Below are positions 20,717 to 30,045 of a stretch of DNA of 64,000 bases, one piece after another; within the stretch, counting starts at the first letter, position 1, and every line of letters starts with the position of its first letter. The translations under genes were made by a program, and so were the position numbers. The notes under the pieces are model-generated. The model searched no databases and was not told the origin of the DNA. It saw only the letters and a program-made list of their open reading frames with translations. This stretch comes from Pontimonas sp. (GTDB taxonomy: Bacteria; Actinomycetota; Actinomycetes; Actinomycetales; Microbacteriaceae). The DNA is taken from assembly GCA_018402295.1 (NCBI GenBank), contig JAGYJI010000005.1, forward strand, positions 141,067-205,066, read 5' to 3'.

Positions 20717-21532
20717 ATGATTCAGTTCAGCTCCGTGCGCAAAGAATATTCCGGTGGCACAGTTGCCGTTGAAGATTTCTCCATGACAGCACCCACGGGA
20801 TCGGTCACCGTTTTGGTGGGCTCCAGTGGTTGCGGGAAGACGACCCTCCTGCGGATGGTCAATCGCATGGTGGACCCCACCTCCGGTGTGGTCTCCATCG
20901 ATGGCACCAGCGTGGCGGAGCGTGACCCGGTGCACTTGCGCCGCTCGATCGGGTACGTCATGCAAAGCGGCGGGCTCCTTCCCCACAAAACAGTGGCGGA
21001 GAACATCAACACTGTTGCCACCTTGCGCGGGGTCCCGAAGCTCGAGCGCGAAGCGCGCAGGGAAGAGCTGATGGCCACCGTGGGGCTTGATGCCGAGCTT
21101 GCAGACCGATACCCCGCGCAGCTCTCCGGTGGGCAACAGCAACGGGTGGGGGTTGCCAGGGCGCTGGCTGTGGACCCCAACATCTTGCTCATGGATGAGC
21201 CCTTTGGTGCTGTTGACCCTCTTGTTCGCTCCGATCTCCAACAGGAACTTCTGGCGTTGCAGAAAACGTTGGCCAAAACAGTTCTCTTTGTCACCCACGA
21301 TATTGATGAGGCGTTCCTGCTGGGTGACTATGTCGCCATTGTGGAGGTGGGTGGCCGAATCGTGCAGCACGGGACTCCGGAAGACATTGTGGCGAACCCC
21401 GCCAACGATTTTGTGGAAGCTTTCATTGGGGCGGATCGTGGAGCGCGGGCGCTCCGAATTGAGGAGCGCTCAGGCCAGAAGATTGTTGTCGATGGCACCG
21501 GCCGGGTCGCCGGTCGCCTCACCGAGAGCTGA
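20717..21532 (+). CDS. OpuB/OpuC-type ABC transporter ATPase
   Basis: ATP-binding subunit of a betaine/choline/carnitine importer. Walker A is GSSGCGKTT, the signature LSGGQQQR, Walker B ILLMDEPFGAVDP and the switch His in VTHDIDEAF. At 271 residues it lacks the pair of CBS domains found in longer OpuCA/ProV proteins. Start ATG 20717 (MIQFSSVRKEY) has GGAGA upstream; the track start at 20669 is an extension. The first permease follows after 5 nt. Confidence 0.93.
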   Translation: MIQFSSVRKEYSGGTVAVEDFSMTAPTGSVTVLVGSSGCGKTTLLRMVNRMVDPTSGVVSIDGTSVAERDPVHLRRSIGYVMQSGGLLPHKTVAENINTVATLRGVPKLEREARREELMATVGLDAELADRYPAQLSGGQQQRVGVARALAVDPNILLMDEPFGAVDPLVRSDLQQELLALQKTLAKTVLFVTHDIDEAFLLGDYVAIVEVGGRIVQHGTPEDIVANPANDFVEAFIGADRGARALRIEERSGQKIVVDGTGRVAGRLTES

Positions 21533-21537
21533 CGCCC

Positions 21538-22199
21538 ATGGAGTGGTTTTTTGCTAACTGGGAACTCGTGGGGTCGCTCACCCTCGATCACATGCGTATC
21601 TCGCTCATTCCTATTGTTCTGGGATTCCTCATTTCTCTCCCGATTGGCTGGTTTGCCCAGCGCGTTCCTGCTACCCGGGGCCTCGTTCTGGGTGGGGTGG
21701 GAATCTTGTACACGGTCCCGTCCCTGGCACTGTTCATGCTGTTGCCTCCGGTGCTCGGGATATCTCAGTTCTCTCCGAAGCAAACGTGATTATTGCGCTC
21801 ACCATCTATGCGGTGGCGATCATGGTGCGGACCGTGGCGGACGCGTTTGCCAGCATCGAACCCCGCGCCTTGCGCGCCGCCACCGCGTTGGGATATGCCG
21901 AATGGGGTCGCTTTTTTGCGGTCGAATTACCCCTCGCTGGACCGGTCTTGCTCGCCGGCCTGCGGGTGGTTGCCGTCAGCACGGTGAGCTTGGTGACTGT
22001 GGGGGTGTTGGTGGGAATTCAGAGTCTGGGGTATCTCTTCACCGATGGTTTCCAGCGACGAATCATCCCCGAGGTTCTCACCGGGGTCATCATGACGTTT
22101 CTGGTGGCGCTGCTGTTTGATGCCGTCCTGGTGGCACTGGGCCGCGTCATCATGCCCTGGTCGCGCCTCGCCACACAACCCGCACAGGCAGGTGCCTAA
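21538..22199 (+). CDS. OpuBB-type ABC transporter permease (one apparent frame break)
   Basis: Membrane subunit of the importer, about 219 residues with five or six helices. The first ORF ends after LLPPVLGI; the other frame continues SVLSEANVIIALTIYAVAIMVRTVADAF, explained by a duplicated AT at 21760-21761. The EAA-like coupling loop AATALGYAEWGRFFAVELPLAGPVLLAGL is cut here only by wording, not by a frame break. The stop overlaps the start of the second permease (TAATG). Confidence 0.88.
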
Positions 22200-22977
22200 T
22201 GGATCTGTTCCTTGAGGCCCTGGCGTGGTTGTTCTCGCCGGAGCAGTACCGGGGGAGGGCTCACTTCCCCAGCGCACGCTGGAGCACCTTGCGTACACCG
22301 CGGGTGCGACCCTGATTGCTGCCCTCATTGCCGTGCCGATTGGATACTTCATCGGCCACACCGGCCGGGGAGGGACCTGGGTTGTGGGAATCACCGGAGC
22401 TGCGCGAGCTCTGCCCTCTTTTGGGTTGATACTTCTGCTGGTGCTGCTCTTGGGTGTCTCGGAGCGGGTCACCGCCTCTCTTGTGGCACTTGTTCTCTTG
22501 GGAATTCCCCCGTTGATGGCCGGAGCCTATGCGGGAATGCAGCAGATTCCTCGGGCAACGATTGATGCCGCCCGCGCTCAAGGCATGACGGAGTGGCAAA
22601 TTGTGGGAAAGGTCGAGATTCCTCTGTCCTTGCCCCTGCTTCTTGGCGGCCTCCGAGGAGCAGTCCTTCAGATTGTTGCCACCGCGACACTCGTGGCCTA
22701 TGTGGGACTGGGGGGACTGGGGTATGACATCATCCAAGGAATCCCTCTTCGCCGTTTCGATCAGACGATGGGGGCAGCGCTCGTCATCGTGGTCGTCGCG
22801 CTCACCCTCGATGGGTTACTCGCCGCAGCAACCAGGTGGGTAACTCCCCGTGGCGTCCATCAGGGACGCCTCGCCGATGTCCGTGCGAGAGACTCGCTCT
22901 CCCGCACGGCCCCAGTGGCCTCCGCGGTCGCTAGCCCAGAAAAAGAGATAACACAGCAAAGGAAAACAACATCATGA
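22199..22977 (+). CDS. OpuBD-type ABC transporter permease (one apparent frame break)
   Basis: Second membrane subunit, about 259 residues. The ORF track begins at 22225, but the natural ATG at 22199 (MDLFLEALAWLFSPEQYR) overlaps the previous stop; one G seems missing from the run at 22251-22255, after which GEGSLPQRTLEHLAYT continues. The coupling motif AARAQGMTEWQIVGKVEIPLSLPLLLGGL is recognisable as IDAARAQGMTEWQ with PLSLPLLLGG. The C-terminus overlaps the binding-protein start. Confidence 0.9.
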
Positions 22978-23843
22978 TGAGAACGAAAATGACTGGACTG
23001 GCGGGGCTTGCACTTTCTGCCGGTCTTGTTCTTGGCGGCTGTGCCGCTGGCGGTGCCAGCGACGAGCCCATTGTGGTCGGCTCACAGGCCTACTACTCCA
23101 ACGAAATCATCGCCGAGATTTACGCTCAGGCGCTGGAGGGTGCTGGCTTCGAGGTGGAGCGTGCGTTCCAAATCGGTCAGCGCGACGCGTACTTGCCTGA
23201 GCTGGAGTCCGGAGCGGTGGATTTGTTCCCCGAGTACACCGGAAACCTGTTGCAGTATTACGCGCCCGACACCATGGCCACCCAGGCCGATGAGGTCTAC
23301 TCGGAGCTCGCTACCGCGCTTCCGGAGGGTCTCACGGCGTTGGAGATGTCACCCGCCACTGACCAGGACTCCTACAACGTGACCGCTGATTTCGCGGCCG
23401 CAAACGGTCTGGTCAGCATTGCTGATCTGGCCAGTGTTGACGGTCTGATCCTCGGTGGCGCCCCCGAGCTCGAAGAGCGTCCCTATGGACCCCAGGGCTT
23501 GTTGGAGACCTACGGCGTGACCGTGGCCTTTGACGCTACGGGCGACATCACGGTGGACGCGCTGCTCGAGGGCGTCATCAACGTCGCCAACGTCTACAGC
23601 GGTGACCCCAGGATCGCGGACTTCGGTCTGGTGACCCTGGCGGACCCCGAGGGCCTCTTCTTGGCCTCTAACGTTGTGCCCATCGCCTCCAGTGAGGTCG
23701 CTGATGCGATTGCGGGGATCATCAACCCCATCAGTGCCGCACTGACCCCTGAGGGTTTGGTGGCGTTGAACCTGCAGAGCACCAAGGGCCAAATGTCCGC
23801 GGCTGATATCGCCACGGAATGGCTTGCTGCTAACGGCTTCTAA
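22974..23843 (+). CDS. OpuBC/ProX-type substrate-binding lipoprotein
   Basis: Extracytoplasmic binding protein of the importer, 289 residues. Lipobox LVLGGC at about residues 17-22 predicts lipid anchoring. IVVGSQAYYSNEIIAEIYAQAL and VDLFPEYTGNLLQYY are signatures of the quaternary-amine binding family (OpuAC). Substrate is probably glycine betaine, choline or a relative; aromatic-box residues cannot be assigned by eye. It ends the operon ATPase-permease-permease-binding protein, followed by a strong terminator. Confidence 0.92.
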   Translation: MMRTKMTGLAGLALSAGLVLGGCAAGGASDEPIVVGSQAYYSNEIIAEIYAQALEGAGFEVERAFQIGQRDAYLPELESGAVDLFPEYTGNLLQYYAPDTMATQADEVYSELATALPEGLTALEMSPATDQDSYNVTADFAAANGLVSIADLASVDGLILGGAPELEERPYGPQGLLETYGVTVAFDATGDITVDALLEGVINVANVYSGDPRIADFGLVTLADPEGLFLASNVVPIASSEVADAIAGIINPISAALTPEGLVALNLQSTKGQMSAADIATEWLAANGF

Positions 23844-23855
23844 GCCACTAGCGGG

Positions 23856-23886
23856 GTGTGGGGGTGGCCCTGGGCCATCCCCACAC
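23856..23886. terminator. Bidirectional terminator between the Opu operon and dedA
   Basis: GTGTGGGGGTGGCC-CTG-GGCCATCCCCACAC forms a 14-bp stem with a single G:U pair and a 3-nt loop, then TGCGTTT. It lies between convergent genes and could serve both. Confidence 0.75.
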
Positions 23887-23891
23887 TGCGT

Positions 23892-24548
23892 TTAAGGGGT
23901 GTGCTCAGGGTCGTCATCGTCGTCCGGATGGGCAAACCGGTTCAGAATTTGTTTGATGACAAACAGCAGGACCAGCGACACCGCAAAAATTCCGATGAAA
24001 ATCCATCCGGCTTGGTCGAGGGTGTCTTTGAGACCCCGATAGGTCTCCGCGGCTCCCGAGCCAATAGACACATAGAGAAAAGCCCAGATGATGGAGGCCG
24101 GGGTGAGCCAGCTCATAAAGGTTCGATAGCGCATCACCGACATCCCCGCGGTAAGCGGCACCACGGAGTGGAAGACCGGCAGAAATCTCGAGATGAAGAC
24201 GGCGATGCCACCGCGTCGCTTCACGAAGCGGTCTGCTTTTCGCCAGCGGTCCTCACCAATGCGATACCCGAGCCAGCTCCCGCGGAGCTTGGGGCCAAAG
24301 ATTCGCCCAATCCAGAAGCCAAAGGAGCTTCCCAATAGGGCCCCAATAACGACCGCCACCACGGTAAAAATGAATTCCAGCACCGTGGTGACCCCGGTGC
24401 TGGAGACCAGCACAATGGTGTCACCGGGCACGATAAGCCCAATCAGCACGCTGGTTTCGAGCATGATGGCGATGCCGGTCAGGACAACGCGGAGCACGGG
24501 AGGAACGTCCTCGATGAACCCGAGGATGCTATCGAGGATTTCGTTCAT
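23892..24548 (-). CDS. DedA-family membrane protein
   Basis: A 218-residue polytopic protein of the DedA/SNARE-associated family, members of which act as lipid carrier flippases or in membrane homeostasis. LIVPGDTIVLVSS, GSSFGFWIGRIFGPKLRGSW and the hallmark FISRFLPVFHSVVPLTAGMS are visible. The tail is acidic (HPDDDDDPEHTP). On the minus strand TAGACT lies 9 nt before the ATG, so the leader is at most a few bases. Confidence 0.9.
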   Translation of the reverse strand: MNEILDSILGFIEDVPPVLRVVLTGIAIMLETSVLIGLIVPGDTIVLVSSTGVTTVLEFIFTVVAVVIGALLGSSFGFWIGRIFGPKLRGSWLGYRIGEDRWRKADRFVKRRGGIAVFISRFLPVFHSVVPLTAGMSVMRYRTFMSWLTPASIIWAFLYVSIGSGAAETYRGLKDTLDQAGWIFIGIFAVSLVLLFVIKQILNRFAHPDDDDDPEHTP

Positions 24549-24588
24549 TACCGGGGGAGTCTATTGCTAGCAGGGTGAATAAATGCCT

Positions 24589-25386
24589 CTAGGGCTGGGT
24601 GGGAATCGGCTGAGCGAGGGATAACCATTGGTGCTGCCACAACTCTCGGCGCCCAGGAACCATGCTCAGTGGAGGACCCTCCACAAATCCCGTCGCTACT
24701 CGGATGCCCTGCAGTGCACTGAGAATCCAGACCTCGGCTCCCTCGAGGTCGGACACGCTCACATCCTCCGCAACGACAGGGATGCCGGCACTCCGGGCAT
24801 AGTCGGTGAGAACCGCTTCGGTGATACCGGGGAGGTGGGGAGTGGTGGGAGGAATCACGGTCGGGTAGTCGTTTCCCGCCAGCCAGATCATGAGTGAGCT
24901 GTAGGCGCCCTCCACCAGAAGGTCATCGGCGGTGGTGATGATGGCTTCGGTCGCTCCCAGGGGTGCCACCTGTGTGCGAAGAGCGAGCAAGGCTTCTAGG
25001 TCAGGACCCTTGGTGTGGGGGAACCGCCTCGGGTCGTGTGGCGCCCTGGCAATGACCACCTCGGAACTCCACGGCGGAGCGGGCCTTTCTCGATAGCGCA
25101 GCGTTGCACCACCGGGGGTCTCCACGGCTTCAATCCGGGGAAACCATGATCCCTCGGTGGGAAGAGCGCTCACCAGCGCCGACAGAAAAGCATCCAGTCG
25201 ATTGGGAGTTATGTCCGTGCCCGAGAGCACAGAGTCAGAGAAACGTTCCAGGTGGCGCTCCAGTGCCACCACCAGGCCGTTCTCCAGGCGGAAAGAATCA
25301 GCGACCAGCGTGGTCTGCCGGGCCGGGTCGCACCACTCGATGGGAGAGAAGAGCTCCCCCGAGAACTGGTACAGAATCTGACTCAT
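24589..25386 (-). CDS. pabC: PLP class IV aminotransferase-fold protein, likely aminodeoxychorismate lyase
   Basis: Likely converts 4-amino-4-deoxychorismate to p-aminobenzoate and pyruvate. The 265 residues have the fold-type IV pattern: VADSFRLENGLVVALERHLERF (N-terminal), ATEAIITTADDLLVEGAYSSLMIWL and LPGITEAVLTDYARSAGIPVVAEDV. The lysine expected for the PLP Schiff base may be that in HTKGPDL. The assignment rests mainly on its position divergent to pabB with only 12 bp between them; D-amino-acid or branched-chain transaminase relatives are alternatives. The ATG at 25386 appears leaderless. Confidence 0.75.
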   Translation of the reverse strand: MSQILYQFSGELFSPIEWCDPARQTTLVADSFRLENGLVVALERHLERFSDSVLSGTDITPNRLDAFLSALVSALPTEGSWFPRIEAVETPGGATLRYRERPAPPWSSEVVIARAPHDPRRFPHTKGPDLEALLALRTQVAPLGATEAIITTADDLLVEGAYSSLMIWLAGNDYPTVIPPTTPHLPGITEAVLTDYARSAGIPVVAEDVSVSDLEGAEVWILSALQGIRVATGFVEGPPLSMVPGRRELWQHQWLSLAQPIPTQP

Positions 25387-25399
25387 AGGCTAAAGGCTA
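25386..25399. promoter_or_regulatory. Nested divergent leaderless promoters of pabC and pabB
   Basis: On the plus strand TAGGCT (25386-25391), 7 nt, then the pabB ATG. On the minus strand TAGCCT (complement of 25394-25399), 7 nt, then the pabC ATG. Each -10 box overlaps the other gene's start codon, so the whole intergenic space is 12 bp and the two promoters cannot be occupied together. Confidence 0.55.
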
Positions 25400-26720
25400 T
25401 GACGAAGGGCTTTCTGAGGCATCCTTTGCACCACCGTGCCACGCCCGCCGAAGCCTTCCATGCTCTCTGTGGAGAGAGCCCGAACGCCTTCTGGTTTGAT
25501 CACCACGGTGAACGTGGCAGCGGAGTCTCCTATGTTGCTCTCGGCAGTCCGCTGACACTGAGTGAGAACTGGCGTGCTGAGGTTCGCTCAGCCTGGTCTG
25601 GTCTGTCCGTGCCAGAGGGCTTGGACCTTGGAGGCGTGCCGCTGGGCATCCACCTCGTCTTGCCCTATGAGCTGGGTTCCCACACGCTGGGCGTTGAGGA
25701 CTCGGGTGACGCAATTCCACTGGCGTTTGTGGTGGACCGGGTGCTCGAGGTCCGCCACGACAGTGGCGAGCTCATCGCATGGGCGCTGGGCTCGAAAGAC
25801 GCGCTGGCTCCCTGGGTGGAGAGCATTGAGCAGGCCCTCGACGCCATGTCGCCCCTGCCAGACCCTGTGCTCGATTCGGTGCGTGAGGTTACCTGGCGAG
25901 ACTCCGAAGCGCGCTACCTCGAGATGATTCAGAGTGCACAGGACTTTATTTCTCAGGGGGACGCCTACCAGCTCTGTGTCACGACATCGCTGTCCGTCGG
26001 AGCACGTGTGGACCCGGTGGCTTTGCACCGGGTCATGCGGGAGTCCAACCCCACACACCATCAAGCGCTGATGCGCTTTGAGGACGTGACCCTTGTTTCG
26101 GCGTCACCGGAAACTTTCCTCTCGGTATCCCAGGAGGGGGAGATCATCACCCGGCCCATCAAGGGCACCCGGCCTCGCGGTGTTACCCCGGAGCAGGATG
26201 CAGCACTGAGTGCTGAACTCCTGGAGAGCGACAAAGAGCGTGCCGAAAACTTGATGATTGTGGATTTGATGCGCAATGACCTATCCCGGGTATGTGAGAC
26301 CGGCAGCGTGCGAGTCCCGGAGCTCTTGGTCGTGGAGAGCTATGCCACGGTTCACCAGCTTGTCAGCACCATCACGGGCCAGATTCGAGAAGGCCTTGAC
26401 CTCCTCGATGTCCTGGAGGCCGCCTTCCCCGCGGGTTCCATGACGGGGGCGCCCAAGAAGCGCGCGGTGGAAATTCTGCAAGAGCTAGAGGGTCGCCCCG
26501 GGGTCTCTACTCCGGAACCTATGGAGTGTGGCGGGCTGATGGAAGTGCAGAGTTCGCGATGACGATTCGCACCGCCATCGTGGGACCGGACTCACTGACG
26601 GTGGGTGTGGGCGGTGGCATCACAGCGTTGAGTGAGCCCCCGGAAGAAATCCGGGAAGTCGGGATCAAAGCCCAGGCTTTTCTTCGTGCGCTTGGCGTAG
26701 AGCAAGTTGGTTATTCTTGA
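25399..26720 (+). CDS. pabB: Aminodeoxychorismate synthase component I (one apparent frame break)
   Basis: Chorismate-binding enzyme that makes aminodeoxychorismate for folate. Motifs are GDAYQLCVTTSL, ITRPIKGTRPRG, RAENLMIVDLMRNDLSRV and PAGSMTGAPKKRAVEIL. The ORF ends wrongly after LEGRP; one C missing at 26496-26499 restores RGLYSGTYGVWRADGSAEFAMTIRTA, the normal C-terminus, seen in the track as a separate ORF at 26526. The start is ATG 25399; the track start at 25252 overlaps pabC. No glutaminase subunit is found nearby. Merged length is about 440 residues. Confidence 0.93.
26712..26717 (+). promoter_or_regulatory. Leaderless -10 box for leuS
   Basis: TATTCT, 6 nt, then GTG at 26724. It lies within the 3' end of pabB and decides in favour of the GTG over the following ATG 26727. 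Confidence 0.55.
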
Positions 26721-26723
26721 GAA

Positions 26724-29286
26724 GTGATGACTTCGTCTGGTGCGCCTGAATCCGAGGGCGACCAAGCGTTTGACCCCCACGCGCTAGAAGCCAAATGGTC
26801 GGCCTACTGGGACGAAGCAGAACCCTTCACTGTTCCGCTGGAAGGCGATGATCGTCCCCGGAAATACGTGTTGGACATGTTCCCCTACCCCTCGGGCGAC
26901 CTCCACATGGGTCACGCGGAAGTGTATGCACTGGGCGACGTTGTCGCTCGATACTGGCGGTCTGCAGGGCTTCCAAGTTCTCCACCCGATTGGCTGGGAT
27001 TCCTTTGGGCTACCGGCAGAAAACGCTGCAATCAAGCGTGGAGTAGACCCGCGGGAGTGGACCTACTCGAACATCGACCAGCAAAAAGCCTCCATGAAGC
27101 GCTACGCGGCATCGTTTGACTGGTCACGTGTGCTGCACACCTCAGACCCTGAGTACTACAAGTGGAACCAGTGGTTGTTCCTGAAAATGTATGAAAAAGG
27201 CCTCGCCTATCGCAAAGACTCCTGGGTCAACTGGGATCCCGTCGATCAGACGGTGCTCGCCAACGAGCAGGTTCTCCCCGATGGGACTTCGGATCGCAGC
27301 GGCGCGATGGTGGTCAAGAAGAAACTCACCCAGTGGTATTTCACGATCACCGATTACGCGGATCGTCTCCTGGATGATCTCAACCAGTTGGAAGGCCGCT
27401 GGCCCGCCAAAGTCCTCGCCATGCAGCGCAACTGGATTGGCCGCTCGGAGGGCGCCGAAGTTGATTTCGTCATTGAGGGCAGGGACACCCCGGTGACCAT
27501 CTTCACCACCCGCCCCGACACCCTCTTTGGCGCCACGTTCATGGTGGTCGCACCGGATTCTGACCTTGCCGCAGAACTCGTCGAAGGGTCCAGCACCGAG
27601 GTCCAGGAGGCCTTTGCCTCGTACCTGGAAGCAGCGCAGAAAGCGACCGAAATTGATCGTCAGGACGCGTCTCGAGAAAAAACGGGTGTTTTCCTCGAGC
27701 GCTACGGGATCAACCCGGTCAACGGTGAGCGGTTGCCGATCTGGGCGGCAGATTATGTCTTGGCTGATTACGGAACAGGCGCCATCATGGCTGTTCCCGC
27801 CCACGACCAGCGTGACCTCGACTTTGCCCTGAAATATGACCTTCCGGTTCGCGTGGTCCTGGACACCAACGCCCCCGTGACAGGCGCGATTCCCGTGGTG
27901 ACCGAGGAGATGCTGGCCACCGGAGACATTCCACTGGCCAACCCTGCGGAGACGGGGGAAGCGCTGCCCGGCGATGGGCGCATGATCAACTCCGGTCCCC
28001 TGGATGGGTTGAGTAAACAAAACGCCATCACCCGGATTATCGAACTCCTGGACGACGCAGGAACTGGGCGGCGCGCAAAAACCTACCGACTGCGCGATTG
28101 GCTGATTTCGCGGCAACGCTACTGGGGAACCCCAATCCCGATCCTCTATGACGAGGACGGGAAAGAGATTCCGGTGGCACTCGATCAGCTTCCGGTGACC
28201 TTGCCTCCCAGTGAGGGATTGGATTTGAAGCCCAAAGGCTCGTCACCGCTGGGAGCGGTGACCGACTGGGTGGAGGTGGAGCAGGATGGGAAAATTCTGC
28301 GACGCGACGCCGACACCATGGACACGTTCGTCGATAGTTCCTGGTATTTCCTCCGTTTTCTCTCTCCCCACGATGACACCCAAGCGTTTGATGTGGCGCA
28401 GGCGGAGAAATGGGCGCCAGTGGATCAATACGTGGGCGGGGTGGAGCACGCCATTTTGCACCTGCTCTACGCCCGATTCATCACCAAGGTTCTTTTCGAC
28501 CTGGGGTATGTCTCGTTCACCGAGCCCTTTACGTCATTGCTCAACCAGGGAATGGTCATTTTGGATGGCGCCAAAATGAGCAAGTCCAAGGGCAACCTGG
28601 TCTATTTCACCGAGGAGCTTGATTCCTACGGTGTGGATGCGGTGCGACTCACGATGGCCTTTGCCGGGCCTCCCGAGGACGACATCGACTGGCGGGACGT
28701 CTCGCCGGTGGGGTCACAAAAGTTTTTGGCCAGAGCGTGGCGCCTCTCCGGAGAGGTCTCCAGCACACCGGGTGTGCACGTCAGCGGAGGAGATGTGGCG
28801 CTTCGCCGCCATGTTCACCGGTTCCTAGCCGACATCCCGGGCCTTATCGAGAGCTTCAAGTTCAACGTGGCGGTGGCGCGCACGATGGAACTGGTGAACC
28901 ACACCCGGAAGACCATTGACCAGGGACCAGGTGCGGCAGATCCTGCTGTTCGAGAATCAGCGGAAGCTATTGCGATCGCGCTCTCCATGTTTGCCCCGCA
29001 CACCGCGGAAGACATGTGGGAGCGTCTCGGGCACGAGCCCTCAGTGGCTTTGGTGCGCTGGCCAGAGGCCGACCACACGCTCTTGGTGGAAGAGTCGGTG
29101 ACCGCGATTGTCCAGGTAAATGGCAAAGTACGGGAACGACTGGAAGTCCCTCCCACCATTGGTGGGGATGATTTGGAAAAACTCGCGAGGGAGTCGCCCT
29201 CGATCATGCGAGCGCTGGAGGGCAAGACTGTCGTGAACGTGGTGGTTCGAGCTCCCAAAGTGGTCTCCATTCAGGTCAGCGACTAG
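26724..29286 (+). CDS. leuS: Leucyl-tRNA synthetase (one apparent frame break)
   Basis: Charges tRNA-Leu with leucine. The HIGH-type motif is HMGH in [14 protein letters not shown], and the KMSKS loop is [12 protein letters not shown]. The editing domain with [18 protein letters not shown] lies between. [16 protein letters not shown] belongs to the catalytic core. The first ORF leaves frame after RYWRS; removing one G at 26964 joins it to [20 protein letters not shown]. Merged length is about 853 residues, as expected. The GTG start appears leaderless. Confidence 0.97.
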
Positions 29287-29358
29287 TCCACATCCAACCC
29301 TCGCGGGCCCTTATTCCCAGGTGGGGGTCTCCGACCCTGAGACGGTCTCGGTGTCCTT

Positions 29359-29364
29359 TAGCGT
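29359..29364 (+). promoter_or_regulatory. Leaderless -10 box for comEA
   Basis: TAGCGT is followed by 6 nt (GCGCGG) and ATG 29371. No Shine-Dalgarno precedes the ATG. Confidence 0.45.
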
Positions 29365-29370
29365 GCGCGG

Positions 29371-30045
29371 ATGGGCATATCTAAGACACTGTGGGAGATT
29401 CTTGACCACCAGCGACGCCAGCCGGCGATAGTTGACTCCCGTGACCCTGGGGCCACCGATCATTTCGCACCGCCGCGTCCCCTGCGCTGGAAGGTAGGAG
29501 TGAGCGCCGCCCTCGTGCTGATTGCCGGGGTCGTGGTGGTGGTTGTGGGAGGCAGCTTTGTTCGGTCGTTGGCCCCTGCTCCCGAGCCACTTCCCGTGGC
29601 GGAGGTTGCCACCACCACCGACAGTGTCGCGGAGGAAGTGGTAGTCGTCCACGTTGTCGGCGCGGTTGCAGACCCGGGAGTGGTGTCGCTGCCGGCCTCC
29701 TCCCGAGTCCAGGACGCACTCCTGCTGGCTGGTGGCGCCCTGGAGGAAGCTGAGCTTGCGGGGGTGAATCTCGCGCGAATTGTCTTCGATGGAGAACAAA
29801 TTGTCGTTCCGCGCAAAGGCGAGCCCGTCGTGTCTGCCTCGCCTGGCGCTCCCGGGCCGATTAGTCTCTCGCGTGCCGACCAGGCAACGCTGGAAACCCT
29901 GCCCCGCATTGGCCCCGCAACAGCGGAGCGCATTATCGCCTGGAGAGAAGAGCACGGACCTTTTCAGAGCGTTGAGGACTTGCTGGCGATCTCAGGGATT
30001 GGCCCGGCGACCCTGGAGGGTCTCGCCGACCGTGTTGTTCCGTGA
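29371..30045 (+). CDS. comEA: ComEA-type DNA-binding competence protein
   Basis: A 224-residue membrane-anchored protein that binds incoming double-stranded DNA at the cell surface. One N-terminal helix (VGVSAALVLIAGVVVVVVGGSFV) is followed by a SLBB domain (VVVHVVGAVADPGVVSLPASSRVQDALLLAGG) and a C-terminal double helix-hairpin-helix (LETLPRIGPATAERIIAWREEHGPF; LAISGIGPATLEGL). It overlaps comEC by 4 nt (GTGA), giving a DNA-uptake operon. Confidence 0.93.
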   Translation: MGISKTLWEILDHQRRQPAIVDSRDPGATDHFAPPRPLRWKVGVSAALVLIAGVVVVVVGGSFVRSLAPAPEPLPVAEVATTTDSVAEEVVVVHVVGAVADPGVVSLPASSRVQDALLLAGGALEEAELAGVNLARIVFDGEQIVVPRKGEPVVSASPGAPGPISLSRADQATLETLPRIGPATAERIIAWREEHGPFQSVEDLLAISGIGPATLEGLADRVVP

